From Pithys albifrons albifrons (lineage: Eukaryota > Chordata > Aves > Passeriformes > Thamnophilidae): DNA of 64,000 nt. Positions 11,413 to 20,414 of the stretch are shown piece after piece (position 1 is the stretch's first letter; every line of letters begins with the position of its first letter). The translations under genes and the position numbers were made by a program. The stretch spans positions 77,709,249 to 77,773,248 of the forward strand of contig NC_092497.1 in NCBI RefSeq assembly GCF_047495875.1, in the 5' to 3' direction. The notes under the pieces are model-generated. The model was not told where the DNA came from. It searched no databases and saw only the letters and a program-made list of their open reading frames with translations.

Positions 11413-11995
11413 GATAGATAGTCAGATAGCATTATAAAGGAAAAAGCAGTTCTTAGATTAAGAATTCCTTTTCTGGGCTTTCCATTTTTCATTTCCCTTT
11501 CTTATTCAACTTTATAGTGACAATTCTGAGAGGGTATAATTTCATGAACTAGTTTGTCTTTGCAGAATTATATCCTTCAATAGAGAATAAATGCATTTAG
11601 CAAAATAAGGTGAGTACTTCTTAGCTGATTTCTTTACCATTATTATTGTGATTAAAATATTACCCTTTGCAGAAAAGGAAAGTTTTAGGTACTTCATTAG
11701 CAACAGTTTTTCACCTGTTGTTTGTTAGAGGCCCAAACTCCCTCTATGTTCCAAATAAATCTCACTAGAAAATTGAAATACAAAAGGGTGGTTTATTAGA
11801 TGATTGGGTACTTACAAAGACAGACCCAGTTACTTACTGAAATAGAATTGTCCAGTCTAGTAGATAATTGGATCAACATATTCTTTTAGCTGTCTCTTGC
11901 CAAATCTTGCTAAAGAAATAAAAAATTATTTTTCCCTGATAACTGTATTTCTGTGTAAACTTGTTGTGGTTGCACTAGATAAAATCTGTTAAATA
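10036..11995. other. AT-rich sequence with simple repeats
   Basis: Non-coding DNA containing a GT-rich tract (about 10504-10575, ttgttttg-type units) and the (AGAT)n tract listed separately. No gene recognised. Confidence 0.45.
11349..11424. repeat. (AGAT)n microsatellite
   Basis: About 16 near-perfect AGAT tetranucleotides, with small interruptions at both ends. Confidence 0.95.
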
Positions 11996-12000
11996 ATAGG

Positions 12001-12829
12001 TGTCTTGGTTTGAGGGGAAAACCCCAAATGTTTACCCACAAGCAGGGGGAGGGGGCCTTCTCCACAATAATCACGCCACTCTTTATCAAATTTAAGATAA
12101 GGAATTTTAATACAAGAAGGATAACTGTTCTTAACTGCTATATAAAAACAGACTAGTGCAAACCGCTTCCCCAACACCACAAGAGAAAGAAAAAGAAAAA
12201 AAAAGAAAAAAACAAACAACAAAAAAAACCCCAACAACAAAACCCAGCAGGTTTTCCTCCGTGAGGAAAATTATACTTAGGCAGTGTCAATGTCACAGCC
12301 CGGCTGGCTGCGGAGTGAGTTTCTTCAGCGAGACAGATGAGTTGTGAGCTTTCAGATGAACTCTGTCTCTTCCCCCTGTGTACCTTGTCCAAGAAGCAGA
12401 AAACATGAGCAGCCAGAAGCAGTCCCGGGTCAGGCAGCAGCAGCGAGCCGACTAGAAGCAGTCCCGGGTCAGGCAGCAGCAGCGAGCCGACTAGAAGCAG
12501 TCCCAGGGACAGGCAGCAGCAGCGAGCTGGCTAGAAGCAGTCCCGGGGACAGGCAGCAGCAGCGAGCTGGCTAGAAGCAGTCCTGGGCAGGCGGCAGCAG
12601 CAGCAGCGACCCGGCTAGAAGCAGCATTGGGCAGGCAGCAGCAGCGAGACGGCTTCTCCTCCACCCCCACACACACCCCAACTCCCAGCCGTGTGTCGTC
12701 CCCAAGAACAAAGGAGACAAACCTGCCCCTGCCCAAGTGATCAGCAGTTAACTACTTTTTTTGTTAACTACTGGCATGGGCAGTTAATGGCAGGGAAGAG
12801 AATTTACATAATAATTCCAAACTACAACA
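12001..12829 (-). mobile_element. Solo LTR, family A, copy 3
   Basis: This is the reverse complement of copies 1 and 2. On the plus strand it starts TGTCTTGGTTTGAGGGG and ends CCAAACTACAACA. The flanks ATAGG (11996-12000) and ATGGG (12830-12834) are a 5-bp duplication with one mismatch. It holds an expanded 39-bp minisatellite (12416-12640). Where the other copies have (TA)n, it keeps a short TATATAAA. No internal region is attached. Confidence 0.87.
12416..12640 (-). repeat. 39-bp minisatellite in LTR family A copy 3
   Basis: There are about six tandem units of gaagcagtccc plus a cagcagcagcgag core, period about 39 bp. The first units are nearly identical, which suggests amplification after insertion. 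It is the same unit type as 900-1143 on the opposite strand. Confidence 0.88.
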
Positions 12830-12834
12830 ATGGG

Positions 12835-13940
12835 CAATCTGCTCCTTGTCTTGCTGTATCTGAAAGTGTTTTTCATTAATATGATACACTTTAAATTTGT
12901 CATTTACATGTAATGAGAAGATATGCTTTTAGTGGACTTTTAAGTGCTGAAGACAAATCTTTTATGCCAGGCACCCTGCTCAGGTAGTCTCTGGGATTCT
13001 ATCACCAAGAGTTTGGGAGGCCATGAAAAGGATGATCTACCTTTTTATTTACTCACCCACTGAAAGTAACTTAGTATAACCTACAACTTACTTAATATGT
13101 GTTTTTTCTTCCTCTCAGTGTTGGCATTGCTTTTTTTTTTTCTTATGGACTTCTAAGGACAATGGCTGAAAGCAGTTAATAGAATTGTATGGTACCGTGG
13201 ATGGGAAAAATGGTCAAACCTCTTGGTTCCTATGGATTGTAGAGGGATCCAAAAACCAAGCAGCATGTTAGGGAAAAACAGATTATTATGGTTTAGTGCA
13301 AATGAAGTTCTAAACTCCTGGATAATCCTTTTCTTCTTAAGGCAACATTTTTATCCTTTACAGAGGCAAATTCCTTCCTCAGGCCTTCAGGCAAGGCTTA
13401 TTTCAGATAAAAGATGATTGGCATTGGTATTTGGGGAAACAGTAGAAAGTACTTTTCTTGCACAGCTGTTGAGTGAGAGCTGCAAGTACTCCTCTCTTTC
13501 TCCAGGTTCAGGAGTAAATTAAATACTGGTAAAATGGGCACATTACATGCTATTAAGCTATGACTGCAAGTGTAAGCCTTAAACTAACACAAAATGGGTA
13601 TATTGGTTTTGTTCCTGTTAATATCTATTTTTTAAAATCAAATTATTATCTTTTTGTTTATTTATTTGAGTCATAATGTCTTGCAGGAATGCACTTATTG
13701 CCCTCAAATAAAAAGTAATTATTCTAAGTGTTTACCTTATATGGCACTTGTTATATAAACTTAAGGGAGTAGAGAATGTGGCAATGAGTCTAAAGACATA
13801 AACTAAGAGAACAAAGTAGGTAACATGTTAAGATGAAATTATAACTATGTCTGATACTTACAAAATAACAGAGTCTTCACTGTCTTGTTTTCACTTGCTT
13901 AAATCTTCAGTATAAAGATTTGTCTTGTATTAATGGTAAC
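12835..13940. other. AT-rich sequence, nothing recognised
   Basis: About 1.1 kb of AT-rich non-coding DNA up to the left end of the nested ERV cluster. Confidence 0.5.
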
Positions 13941-14276
13941 TAACTGGGAGGAATGGTTTCTCAGAGAACACACCACACATAACGTGGGGGTGCAACCAAA
14001 AAGTCTTTATTCAACATGAGAGCAAACCTTTAAAGGGTCGGCTTAGGGAGGCCTTAGAAGCGGGTGGAAGGTTTGGAGAGACTGGGTTGGTAACAGATAA
14101 CACGTGAGGACCAGAGAGGGAGAAGGTCTGAGGGGAGGGCTCTGGATCACTGACAACCCAGACAGCACATGGGAAAACACCTGTAACTGGGCAATAAATG
14201 CTTAGGGATTGGGGGCTGGACTGGTGGAAGACATGGGCGCACTTCTGTTAGACTGCTGGGACTCTGGGAAGGGCTT
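13941..14276 (-). mobile_element. LTR family C, left part (3' LTR of old provirus)
   Basis: The start shares actgggaggaa, ctcagagaacacaccacac and gtgggggtgcaa with 19425-19673, so both are copies of one LTR. The ctttatt at about 14004 is a reversed AATAAAG polyadenylation signal and supports minus orientation. The copy is interrupted at 14277 by the family D ERV and resumes at 17044. The two halves together make about 644 bp. The exact left boundary is uncertain by a few bases. Confidence 0.75.
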
Positions 14277-14901
14277 TGTCTTGGTTTGAGATAAGCAACT
14301 GCCAACCCCCCAAGCACAGAGAGAAAAGCCTCCCTCCTAACACCAGGGAAAGGGAGGAAAAGAGAGGGGAAAGAAAAAAAAACACTTCAAACTGCATTTA
14401 TACTAAATCTACATATATTTTTCACAGAAAGAAAGAGACAATTAGAAGAGAGTACAAATATACACTCACACAAGTCTACAACAACAAGTTCCCCACCTCA
14501 ACTTCTTAACGAACACACAAATTCTACTGTCCTAACTACACATTACTTAAGAAGAAGCTTATTCCCCAGGGAGACAAACCCAAGCAGAAAGGAGAGACCC
14601 AGAACAACACATTTTACTTTCCTGAGGTACCCTGTGAGCCAGTGGTGGACCTGGTCCTCCCCATCCCCCCTGGGACAGCATCGTGCGTCCTCCCAAGAGG
14701 AGGGCTGAGAAGCGACTGACTAACCACTCCCACACTGGTTCCTCCTTCCCTGGAGATGATGTCATAATGTGGTATGGAATACAAAATTACTGGCTAGAAG
14801 AGGTCAGCTGTTGGCTCAGCCCAGCTCAAGTCAGCTGACAGCTTCGGCCTAGTCCACACTTCTGAGCCCAAATCTAGGCCCACCTAGGTGAACCCATAAC
14901 A
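14277..14901 (-). repeat. 3' LTR of family D ERV
   Basis: 625 bp with TG...CA ends (TGTCTTGG...CCATAACA on the plus strand). Base for base it reads the same as 16412-17038 except for two fewer A in the run near 14374. Confidence 0.92.
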
Positions 14902-14914
14902 TTCTCCACCCCTT
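14902..14914 (-). other. Polypurine tract of family D ERV
   Basis: On the minus strand, AAGGGGTGGAGAA sits directly against the TG of the 3' LTR. This is where second-strand DNA synthesis would be primed. It contains one T, so it is an imperfect tract. Confidence 0.7.
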
Positions 14915-15143
14915 ATTCCATACCACATTATGTCACTCATATCTTAGGTTCTCATGCTTAAACACTTATTTTTTCAGAGCTGATTTCCACCCCTCCATAA
15001 TGTGGCTAAGAGTCCATTAGGATGGGGTAGATATTTCAGATGGAAACAAAGCAGGTCAACTCAGGTTATCTTATCTGATGGTTCATGTCTTTCAGTAGGG
15101 TTATCATCCTTTCCTCAGGAGTCTCTAGTTTCCCACTGGGGTT

Positions 15144-15378
15144 AGAATAGTGTTCACAGTCAGATCCACCCCTTGGCCTCATCCACCTACAGGTGGTCTG
15201 AGGCATCATAGGCCCATTGAGCCAGGAACAACCCTCCCCCAGCCAGTCCAGGGTGTGATGTTCTTCATCGGCTCGGCTCTTAGGCACATCAGCACTCACA
15301 CGACGGGTTTTCAAAGATTCAACTCAAACGGCAGTGTCCCACCACACATCAACAGCATTCGCAGGCTTCTCTTCATGT
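15144..15378. repeat. Internal direct duplication in family D ERV, copy I
   Basis: The segment from agaatagtgttcac to about catcaacagc recurs at 15933-16168 with scattered differences. Both copies keep the order agtgttcac, atccacccc, cacctacaggtgg, gagccaggaacaa and gattcaactcaaac. The two copies flank the 17-bp minisatellite. Confidence 0.85.
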
Positions 15379-15554
15379 CTTTTTCCTCGGTCACGCAGAA
15401 GTACTACAGTTCACCATGTGACCCATCCCCCTTAGCAGCAGTCCTAACAGCTTTGGCAGCCTCGGAGGCAGCCCCGACAGCAGCACAAGCAAGCAGCAGA
15501 GGCAGGAGCAGCCCCGGCGGCTCGCCAGCCCTGGCTCGCTTGCAGCCCTGGCTC

Positions 15555-15740
15555 GGCTTGCAGCCTCTCACGGCTCGCAGCCTCTCATGGCTCGCAGCCT
15601 CTCACGGCTCACAGCCTCTCACGGCTCGTGGCCTCTCATGGCTCGTGGCCTCTCACAGCTCACAGCCTCTCACGGCTCGTGGCCTCTCATGGCTTGCAGC
15701 CTCTCACGGCTCGCAGCCTCTCACAGCTTGCAGCCTCCCC
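15555..15740 (+). repeat. 17-bp minisatellite
   Basis: There are about ten tandem units of gcagcctctcacggctc, period 17 bp, with variants such as gtggcctctcatggctc. Because 17 is not a multiple of three, the 352-residue frame over this region shows a 17-residue period made of three units. That frame runs opposite to the element's own strand, so I do not treat it as a gene. Confidence 0.9.
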
Positions 15741-15932
15741 CGGCTCGCTCGCAGCCCTGGCGGCAGCCCCGCCAGTGACAGCTCCAGCTCCTGCGGGTCG
15801 CTCAGCACTGCGGGCGCTGGTTCCGGGTGCCGCATCTGTTGGGTTCTCTGCAGGGGGCTCCGCAGCTCCTCTTTTCCTCGTTCACTGGGGTCTCACAATG
15901 GCAAGCACGCTGCACAACTGTGGATAACCTTA

Positions 15933-16168
15933 AGAATAGTGTTCACGGTTAAATCCACCCCTCGACTTTATCCACCTACAGGTGGCCTGAGGCACGATGG
16001 GCCCATCGAGCCAGGAACAACTCCTCCCCTTGCCAGTCCAGGTGAGATGCTCCTCATCAGCTTGGCTCCTGGGCACATCAGCATTCACATGATGAGTCCT
16101 CAGGGATTCAACTCAAACAGCCGTGTCTTGCCACACACGAACAGCTTACATGGGCCTCTCTTTTCTGC
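15933..16168. repeat. Internal direct duplication in family D ERV, copy II
   Basis: Second copy of the segment at 15144-15378. The divergence between the copies is much greater than between the two LTRs, so the duplication existed in the source element before this insertion. Confidence 0.85.
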
Positions 16169-16388
16169 AGTGGCTGCATTCATAGCAGGCACCAGTCGAG
16201 CTGTTTGAACTCACAAAGATAGGGAAACAGTGAAAACGAGCATTCAACAGCAAGGGAGAGTTGTTTACATTTTCTGTTCTGGGTGTACTTAAACAAGGCA
16301 CTTATCAATCTATGTTTCTACAACAATCCTCCTGGGAAGCCTGCCAAGATCCTGGGACACCCGCCAAGGTCCTCCGTCGCTCCCGAGT

Positions 16389-16406
16389 TTCCCGGCCAAC
16401 GCACCA
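16389..16406 (-). promoter_or_regulatory. Primer binding site, tRNA-Gly(UCC)
   Basis: The plus-strand ttcccggccaacgcacca equals the 3' end of vertebrate tRNA-Gly(UCC), CCA included, as I know it. The minus strand is therefore an 18-nt complement to that tRNA. It lies 5 nt from the 5' LTR edge at 16412, the expected position. Confidence 0.88.
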
Positions 16407-16411
16407 CAAAC

Positions 16412-17038
16412 TGTCTTGGTTTGAGATAAGCAACTGCCAACCCCCCAAGCACAGAGAGAAAAGCCTCCCTCCTAACACCAGGGAAAGGGAGGAAAAGAGA
16501 GGGGAAAGAAAAAAAAAAACACTTCAAACTGCATTTATACTAAATCTACATATATTTTTCACAGAAAGAAAGAGACAATTAGAAGAGAGTACAAATATAC
16601 ACTCACACAAGTCTACAACAACAAGTTCCCCACCTCAACTTCTTAACGAACACACAAATTCTACTGTCCTAACTACACATTACTTAAGAAGAAGCTTATT
16701 CCCCAGGGAGACAAACCCAAGCAGAAAGGAGAGACCCAGAACAACACATTTTACTTTCCTGAGGTACCCTGTGAGCCAGTGGTGGACCTGGTCCTCCCCA
16801 TCCCCCCTGGGACAGCATCGTGCGTCCTCCCAAGAGGAGGGCTGAGAAGCGACTGACTAACCACTCCCACACTGGTTCCTCCTTCCCTGGAGATGATGTC
16901 ATAATGTGGTATGGAATACAAAATTACTGGCTAGAAGAGGTCAGCTGTTGGCTCAGCCCAGCTCAAGTCAGCTGACAGCTTCGGCCTAGTCCACACTTCT
17001 GAGCCCAAATCTAGGCCCACCTAGGTGAACCCATAACA
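16412..17038 (-). repeat. 5' LTR of family D ERV
   Basis: 627 bp, the partner of 14277-14901, carrying two extra A in the run near 16509. On its own strand it begins TGTTATGGG and ends ACCAAGACA. The ACCAAGACA end is shared with LTR family A. Confidence 0.92.
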
Positions 17039-17043
17039 GGCTT

Positions 17044-17351
17044 CCATGGCTTGGATCATCCTGTGGGTCTGGAGTACTGCAGCAGCATCATTCCACCACC
17101 TGCACTGCCTGTGCTGTCCCGGCTAGAGCCTCTGCCAGCTGTGGAGGTGCGTTGGTGCTCCCCACAGGTGGCAGGGGGTACACAGTGGTGTCGCTGGGTG
17201 AGGGGAGGTGGCAAACACCTGCTGCAGCAGCAGTGGGTGTTGGGCAGCTCCATGGCAGGGGATCACGCCAGGTGGGACTGATCTAGCCTGGGAGAGTTGG
17301 CACTGGTGCCTCCCAGTGCTGAGGGTCGTCAGGAGAAACATCAGGGGGACA
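17044..17351 (-). mobile_element. LTR family C, right part of split 3' LTR
   Basis: This continues the family C LTR after the family D insertion. It ends cagggggaca, comparable with ggggggaaca at the end of the C-like LTR at 49446. It joins directly onto the old provirus's internal region. Confidence 0.65.
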
Positions 17352-19424
17352 TACGGGAAGGGGGCATGAGCATGGGAGTCAGAGGACTATTATAAACAAA
17401 CTTGATAATAAAAATACCACCAAAATTCTTTTTTTGAAAGACAGAGAAAAGCTTTTTAATGAAAAAACAAACATTTTGTTCCAGGAGCCAGTGTAGAAGA
17501 AATCTGATGGGCATTGACAATGCAGAGCAGGATGGCAAGGCTGTCATTTTTGAAGGAAACTGATAGTCCAAGCTGAAAGATGTATGCTTAAGACAGAGTG
17601 GTTAAAATAAATGATAAAGCAAGTACAACTAACATAATACCAGTGAAACAAGCCTATAATTCAAATCAAAAACTTCTTCACTTAAAGAAAAGAAAAGGTT
17701 TAGCTTCTCTTATAGTCAATTCTGGAATATAAACAGCAATTAATCAGGCATTGATGGTTGCTACCAGTGTCTTTTTGCTCTTATACAGATGCTGGTTATT
17801 GTTTTTAATTTCTCAGTTGGTGAGCTGTATTTGAGGACTCTGGGGATCCCTTGCTGAAATCCCCGAGTCCAGAATTCTTTCTTGTTGGTGTGAGCGGTGG
17901 TTGGGAGGAATCCAGAGGCTGAAGGCAACTTGGTAGCAGCTTTAGGCAATCCTTCTTTATCAAGTAACGATCAGCAATTACATGCGCAATGCAGCCCTTT
18001 TCGGCATTTGGGGCATAGGCTAGGTGGTACTGGAGGTGTTTTCTTTTTAACATCAGGGCAGGGCTTCTTAATGTGTCCAATCTGTTTACAGTGTTGGCAC
18101 ACAGCCTTCTTTTGCTGTAGCGCTATCAAGGCTTCAGCTATTAGGGAGATGTTTTGGTGGCAAGTCTCCACCCAGTTCTTGACCTGTTGTTGTTTCCAGT
18201 GGCTTAAGAATATTTTAGTCTTGGTACAGTCCAGTAAACTGGGTCTATGGGTCACCATCTTAGACCAGATGTTTAGAACTGACACTTCTGCCCTCCCAGG
18301 GGAGGTGCTGCCGTCACCCAAGCCAGAAGTAGCCCAGTCACCATGTTGGTTGTAGCCCTGGGAGCTACCTAGTACTCTGTCCTTCTGCAGGCAGGGGGAA
18401 GAAGGTGGGTGGGTGGATGGAGACAAGGGGGCAGGAAGCGGAAGAAGCCTGGTCGCCATCTTGTTTGTAGTCCTGGGATCTATTGGGTAGTCTGTCATTC
18501 CAGAGGGAGGGACTGGATGGAGGGGGGGGCATGCGGGCCTCAGACTGGTCCCAGCTCGGCTCTGCTGTGACGTGGCAGGGGCGGGAGCACTGTGGGAAGC
18601 AGGGCTGCTCTGACTTCCCAGAGATGGAGACTGCTGGGCTGCAGTATGGGTAGCTGCGTGACGCCCTCTTGTGAACCACAACCAGTACTGCTGTCTCATA
18701 CCCCACGGCAGATTTCTGATACCGTGGGACTTGGGTGGCTGCTGTGTGCCATGTGACGCAACAGGGGCAATTGGTTTTGGTGTGAAGTGCAGCTATTTTG
18801 CCTTTGTCGCAGCGGGAACCACCATCTTGGCTTTGTTTGGGAGGATCAGGTGCACGTGGTGATGCCAAAAAGATATTTTCGTGCCCTTTTGCTTGTCCCA
18901 ATGGGATCTCTGCACTATGACTGCAAATATGAACTGACCCTTCCTGGTATTCATCAACCAGAATGGTAAGAATAACTCACCACACAAATGTAGCTTGCGC
19001 TGCATGTTGTTCATCATGCTGGGTGGCTTGTCACAGTTTAAACCTGAGTCTATCCCATTCGGAGTGGGTAGTTTTTCACAGAATTACATAGTTTTTTAAC
19101 TAATTCTTTAAGAGAAGCTTTATCAAGAGTGTGGTCCATGACAACAATTAAGTATTTAAGTTGACTGTAGCCCTCTTGTTCAGTTTTTTGAAAGTTGTGC
19201 ACCCATTGTGGGGCTTAGAATGGATTTTGGGATAAAAGGGGAATTCAATTTGCTATGGCCATGAACCCACCATTTTTGTAGGTCATTGCTTCTTCTTACT
19301 GTTGCTGCTTTACTGTGGCATAGTCATTTGGACAGGGCTGCTAGAGCCCGTGGAGTTTTGGGGAGTTTTCATCACAGAAGAATTCTCTTTCCAATCCCTA
19401 TTTCCAGTGCCATTTAAAGAGAAC
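17352..19424 (-). mobile_element. Internal region of old provirus (family C), gag remnant
   Basis: About 2.1 kb lies between two family C LTRs. It carries the C-terminal part of a gag gene on the minus strand, but no pol or env motif that I can find. The part next to the 3' LTR (17352-17900) is AT-rich and without coding signal. A sequence left of 19425 (tccctatttccagtgcca) could be a decayed primer binding site, but the match is too weak to assign a tRNA. Confidence 0.65.
17971..18699 (-). pseudogene. Retroviral Gag C-terminus with two zinc knuckles
   Basis: The frame is 242 residues. Residues 201-214 (18058-18099) are CQHCKQIGHIKKPC and residues 229-242 (17974-18015) are CPKCRKGLHCACNC. 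Both fit CX2CX4HX4C, the nucleocapsid zinc knuckle that binds packaged RNA. The N-terminal half is Ser/Pro/Ala-rich linker. A frame in another phase (18901-18365) opens with MGQ and may hold a matrix remnant, but this is weak. There is no complete capsid, and the frame stops directly after the second knuckle. It is a broken gag inside an old provirus. Confidence 0.75.
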
Positions 19425-19673
19425 TGACTGGGAGGAACAGCTTCTCAGAGAACACACCACACACAATGTGGGGGTGCAATCAAAAAGCCTTTATTCAATG
19501 GGGGAACAGACCTTTAAAGGGTTGGCTTAGGGAGGGGCTTAGAAGGGGATGATAACATCTGAGGGGCAGAGAGGGAGAAGGTCTGAGTGGAGGGGTTTGG
19601 ATAACTGACAACTCAGGTAGCAAACAGGGAAACACCTGTAACTGGCCAATAAGGGCTTAGGGGTCGGGGGCTG
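19425..19673 (-). mobile_element. LTR family C, partial (5' LTR of old provirus)
   Basis: About 250 bp aligned with 13941-14240: shared actgggaggaa, tctcagagaacacaccacac, gtgggggtgcaa, ctttattcaa and ggagaaggtctgag. It stops where a family B LTR begins at 19674. The missing part does not resume after that LTR. Confidence 0.72.
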
Positions 19674-20414
19674 TGTCTTAGTTCAGCAGGTGGGACCAGT
19701 TTATCACTGTGTGTGGGTGAGCAAAGCTACATATTCTACACCCTCTATTCATTTCCTGCGAACTGTTAAAAATGGACCATTTGCAGTAGCTGCCCAGGGC
19801 ACACCTGACCCCTCAGGCTGTGAGCTAGGTGTGAAAGACACCTGTGAGATAACAGCTGTGATAACTTCCTTCCAGAAAGTTGTTAGCGCCTTTACACCCA
19901 GCCTGAAGTGTCATGTCTGATAATGGGCAATCAATAATATCCCATGACTCACAGAGTTAGAACACCCATTGGGGAACTCCCCACCCTGGGGGAGGTACTG
20001 GGCAGTCTCACCTGGACCTGAGGGGATATAATTTTGTGGCGTTTTGGGGCTTGGGGAGACCACTCATCGGATCCAGAGGAGGACCAGAATCTCAGCAGGA
20101 GACCACTGCTCTTGACCAGACCTCAACCACCACTCTTCACCAGACTGCAACCATCATCTGCACTAACAGGTTCTTCACTTCCTTTTTACTTCGTACTCGG
20201 GGGAACCACGTGGGTCTCAGCTCAGGGGCTAACAAACACCATTGTGTTCATACCCCAGGGTGCTGGGTTATACTTCTGGGTTTTGTGGGTTAAAACAAAT
20301 TTCTCTTTGCGCCATTACATTTACTGTAATATTGTTATTAAATTGTAAGTCTGACTTATAATCTCTGTTGTGTTGGGTTCATTTGTCCTGCCAGTTTACC
20401 TTCAAACCAGCACA
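19674..20414 (+). mobile_element. LTR family B, copy 2
   Basis: It starts TGTCTTAGTTCAGCAGG and ends CAAACCAGCACA, 741 bp, in plus orientation. The flanks do not match (GGCTG on the left, TTTAA on the right), so the target duplication is missing. ATTAAA near 20338 is a candidate polyadenylation signal, as in the other copies. It abuts the broken end of family C, so a deletion or recombination removed the original right flank. Confidence 0.82.

Larger units (their letters stand above)
14277..17038 (-). mobile_element. Complete non-autonomous ERV, family D
   Basis: The element is 2762 bp with two direct LTRs and a perfect target duplication GGCTT (14272-14276 and 17039-17043). The minus orientation comes from a primer binding site at 16389-16406 next to the right-hand LTR and a purine-rich tract (AAGGGGTGGAGAA on the minus strand, 14902-14914) next to the left-hand LTR. 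The internal region (14902-16411) is only 1.5 kb. It has no gag, protease, reverse transcriptase or envelope motif on either strand, so the element must be mobilised in trans. I see only an A-run length difference (9 versus 11) between the LTRs, which implies a recent insertion. It lies inside the old family C LTR. Confidence 0.92.

Noticed and set aside
900..12640. CRISPR-like arrays at 900-1143 and 12416-12640
   Set aside because: The units are contiguous minisatellite repeats without unique spacers, inside LTRs of a vertebrate genome.
15150..16208. 352-codon plus-strand frame
   Set aside because: It lies inside the family D ERV on the strand opposite to the element, and its period follows the 17-bp minisatellite. 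It has no domain.
19404..19424. Primer binding site for tRNA-Lys beside LTR C
   Set aside because: Only a partial, gapped match, and the distance to the LTR edge is too long. It was not called.
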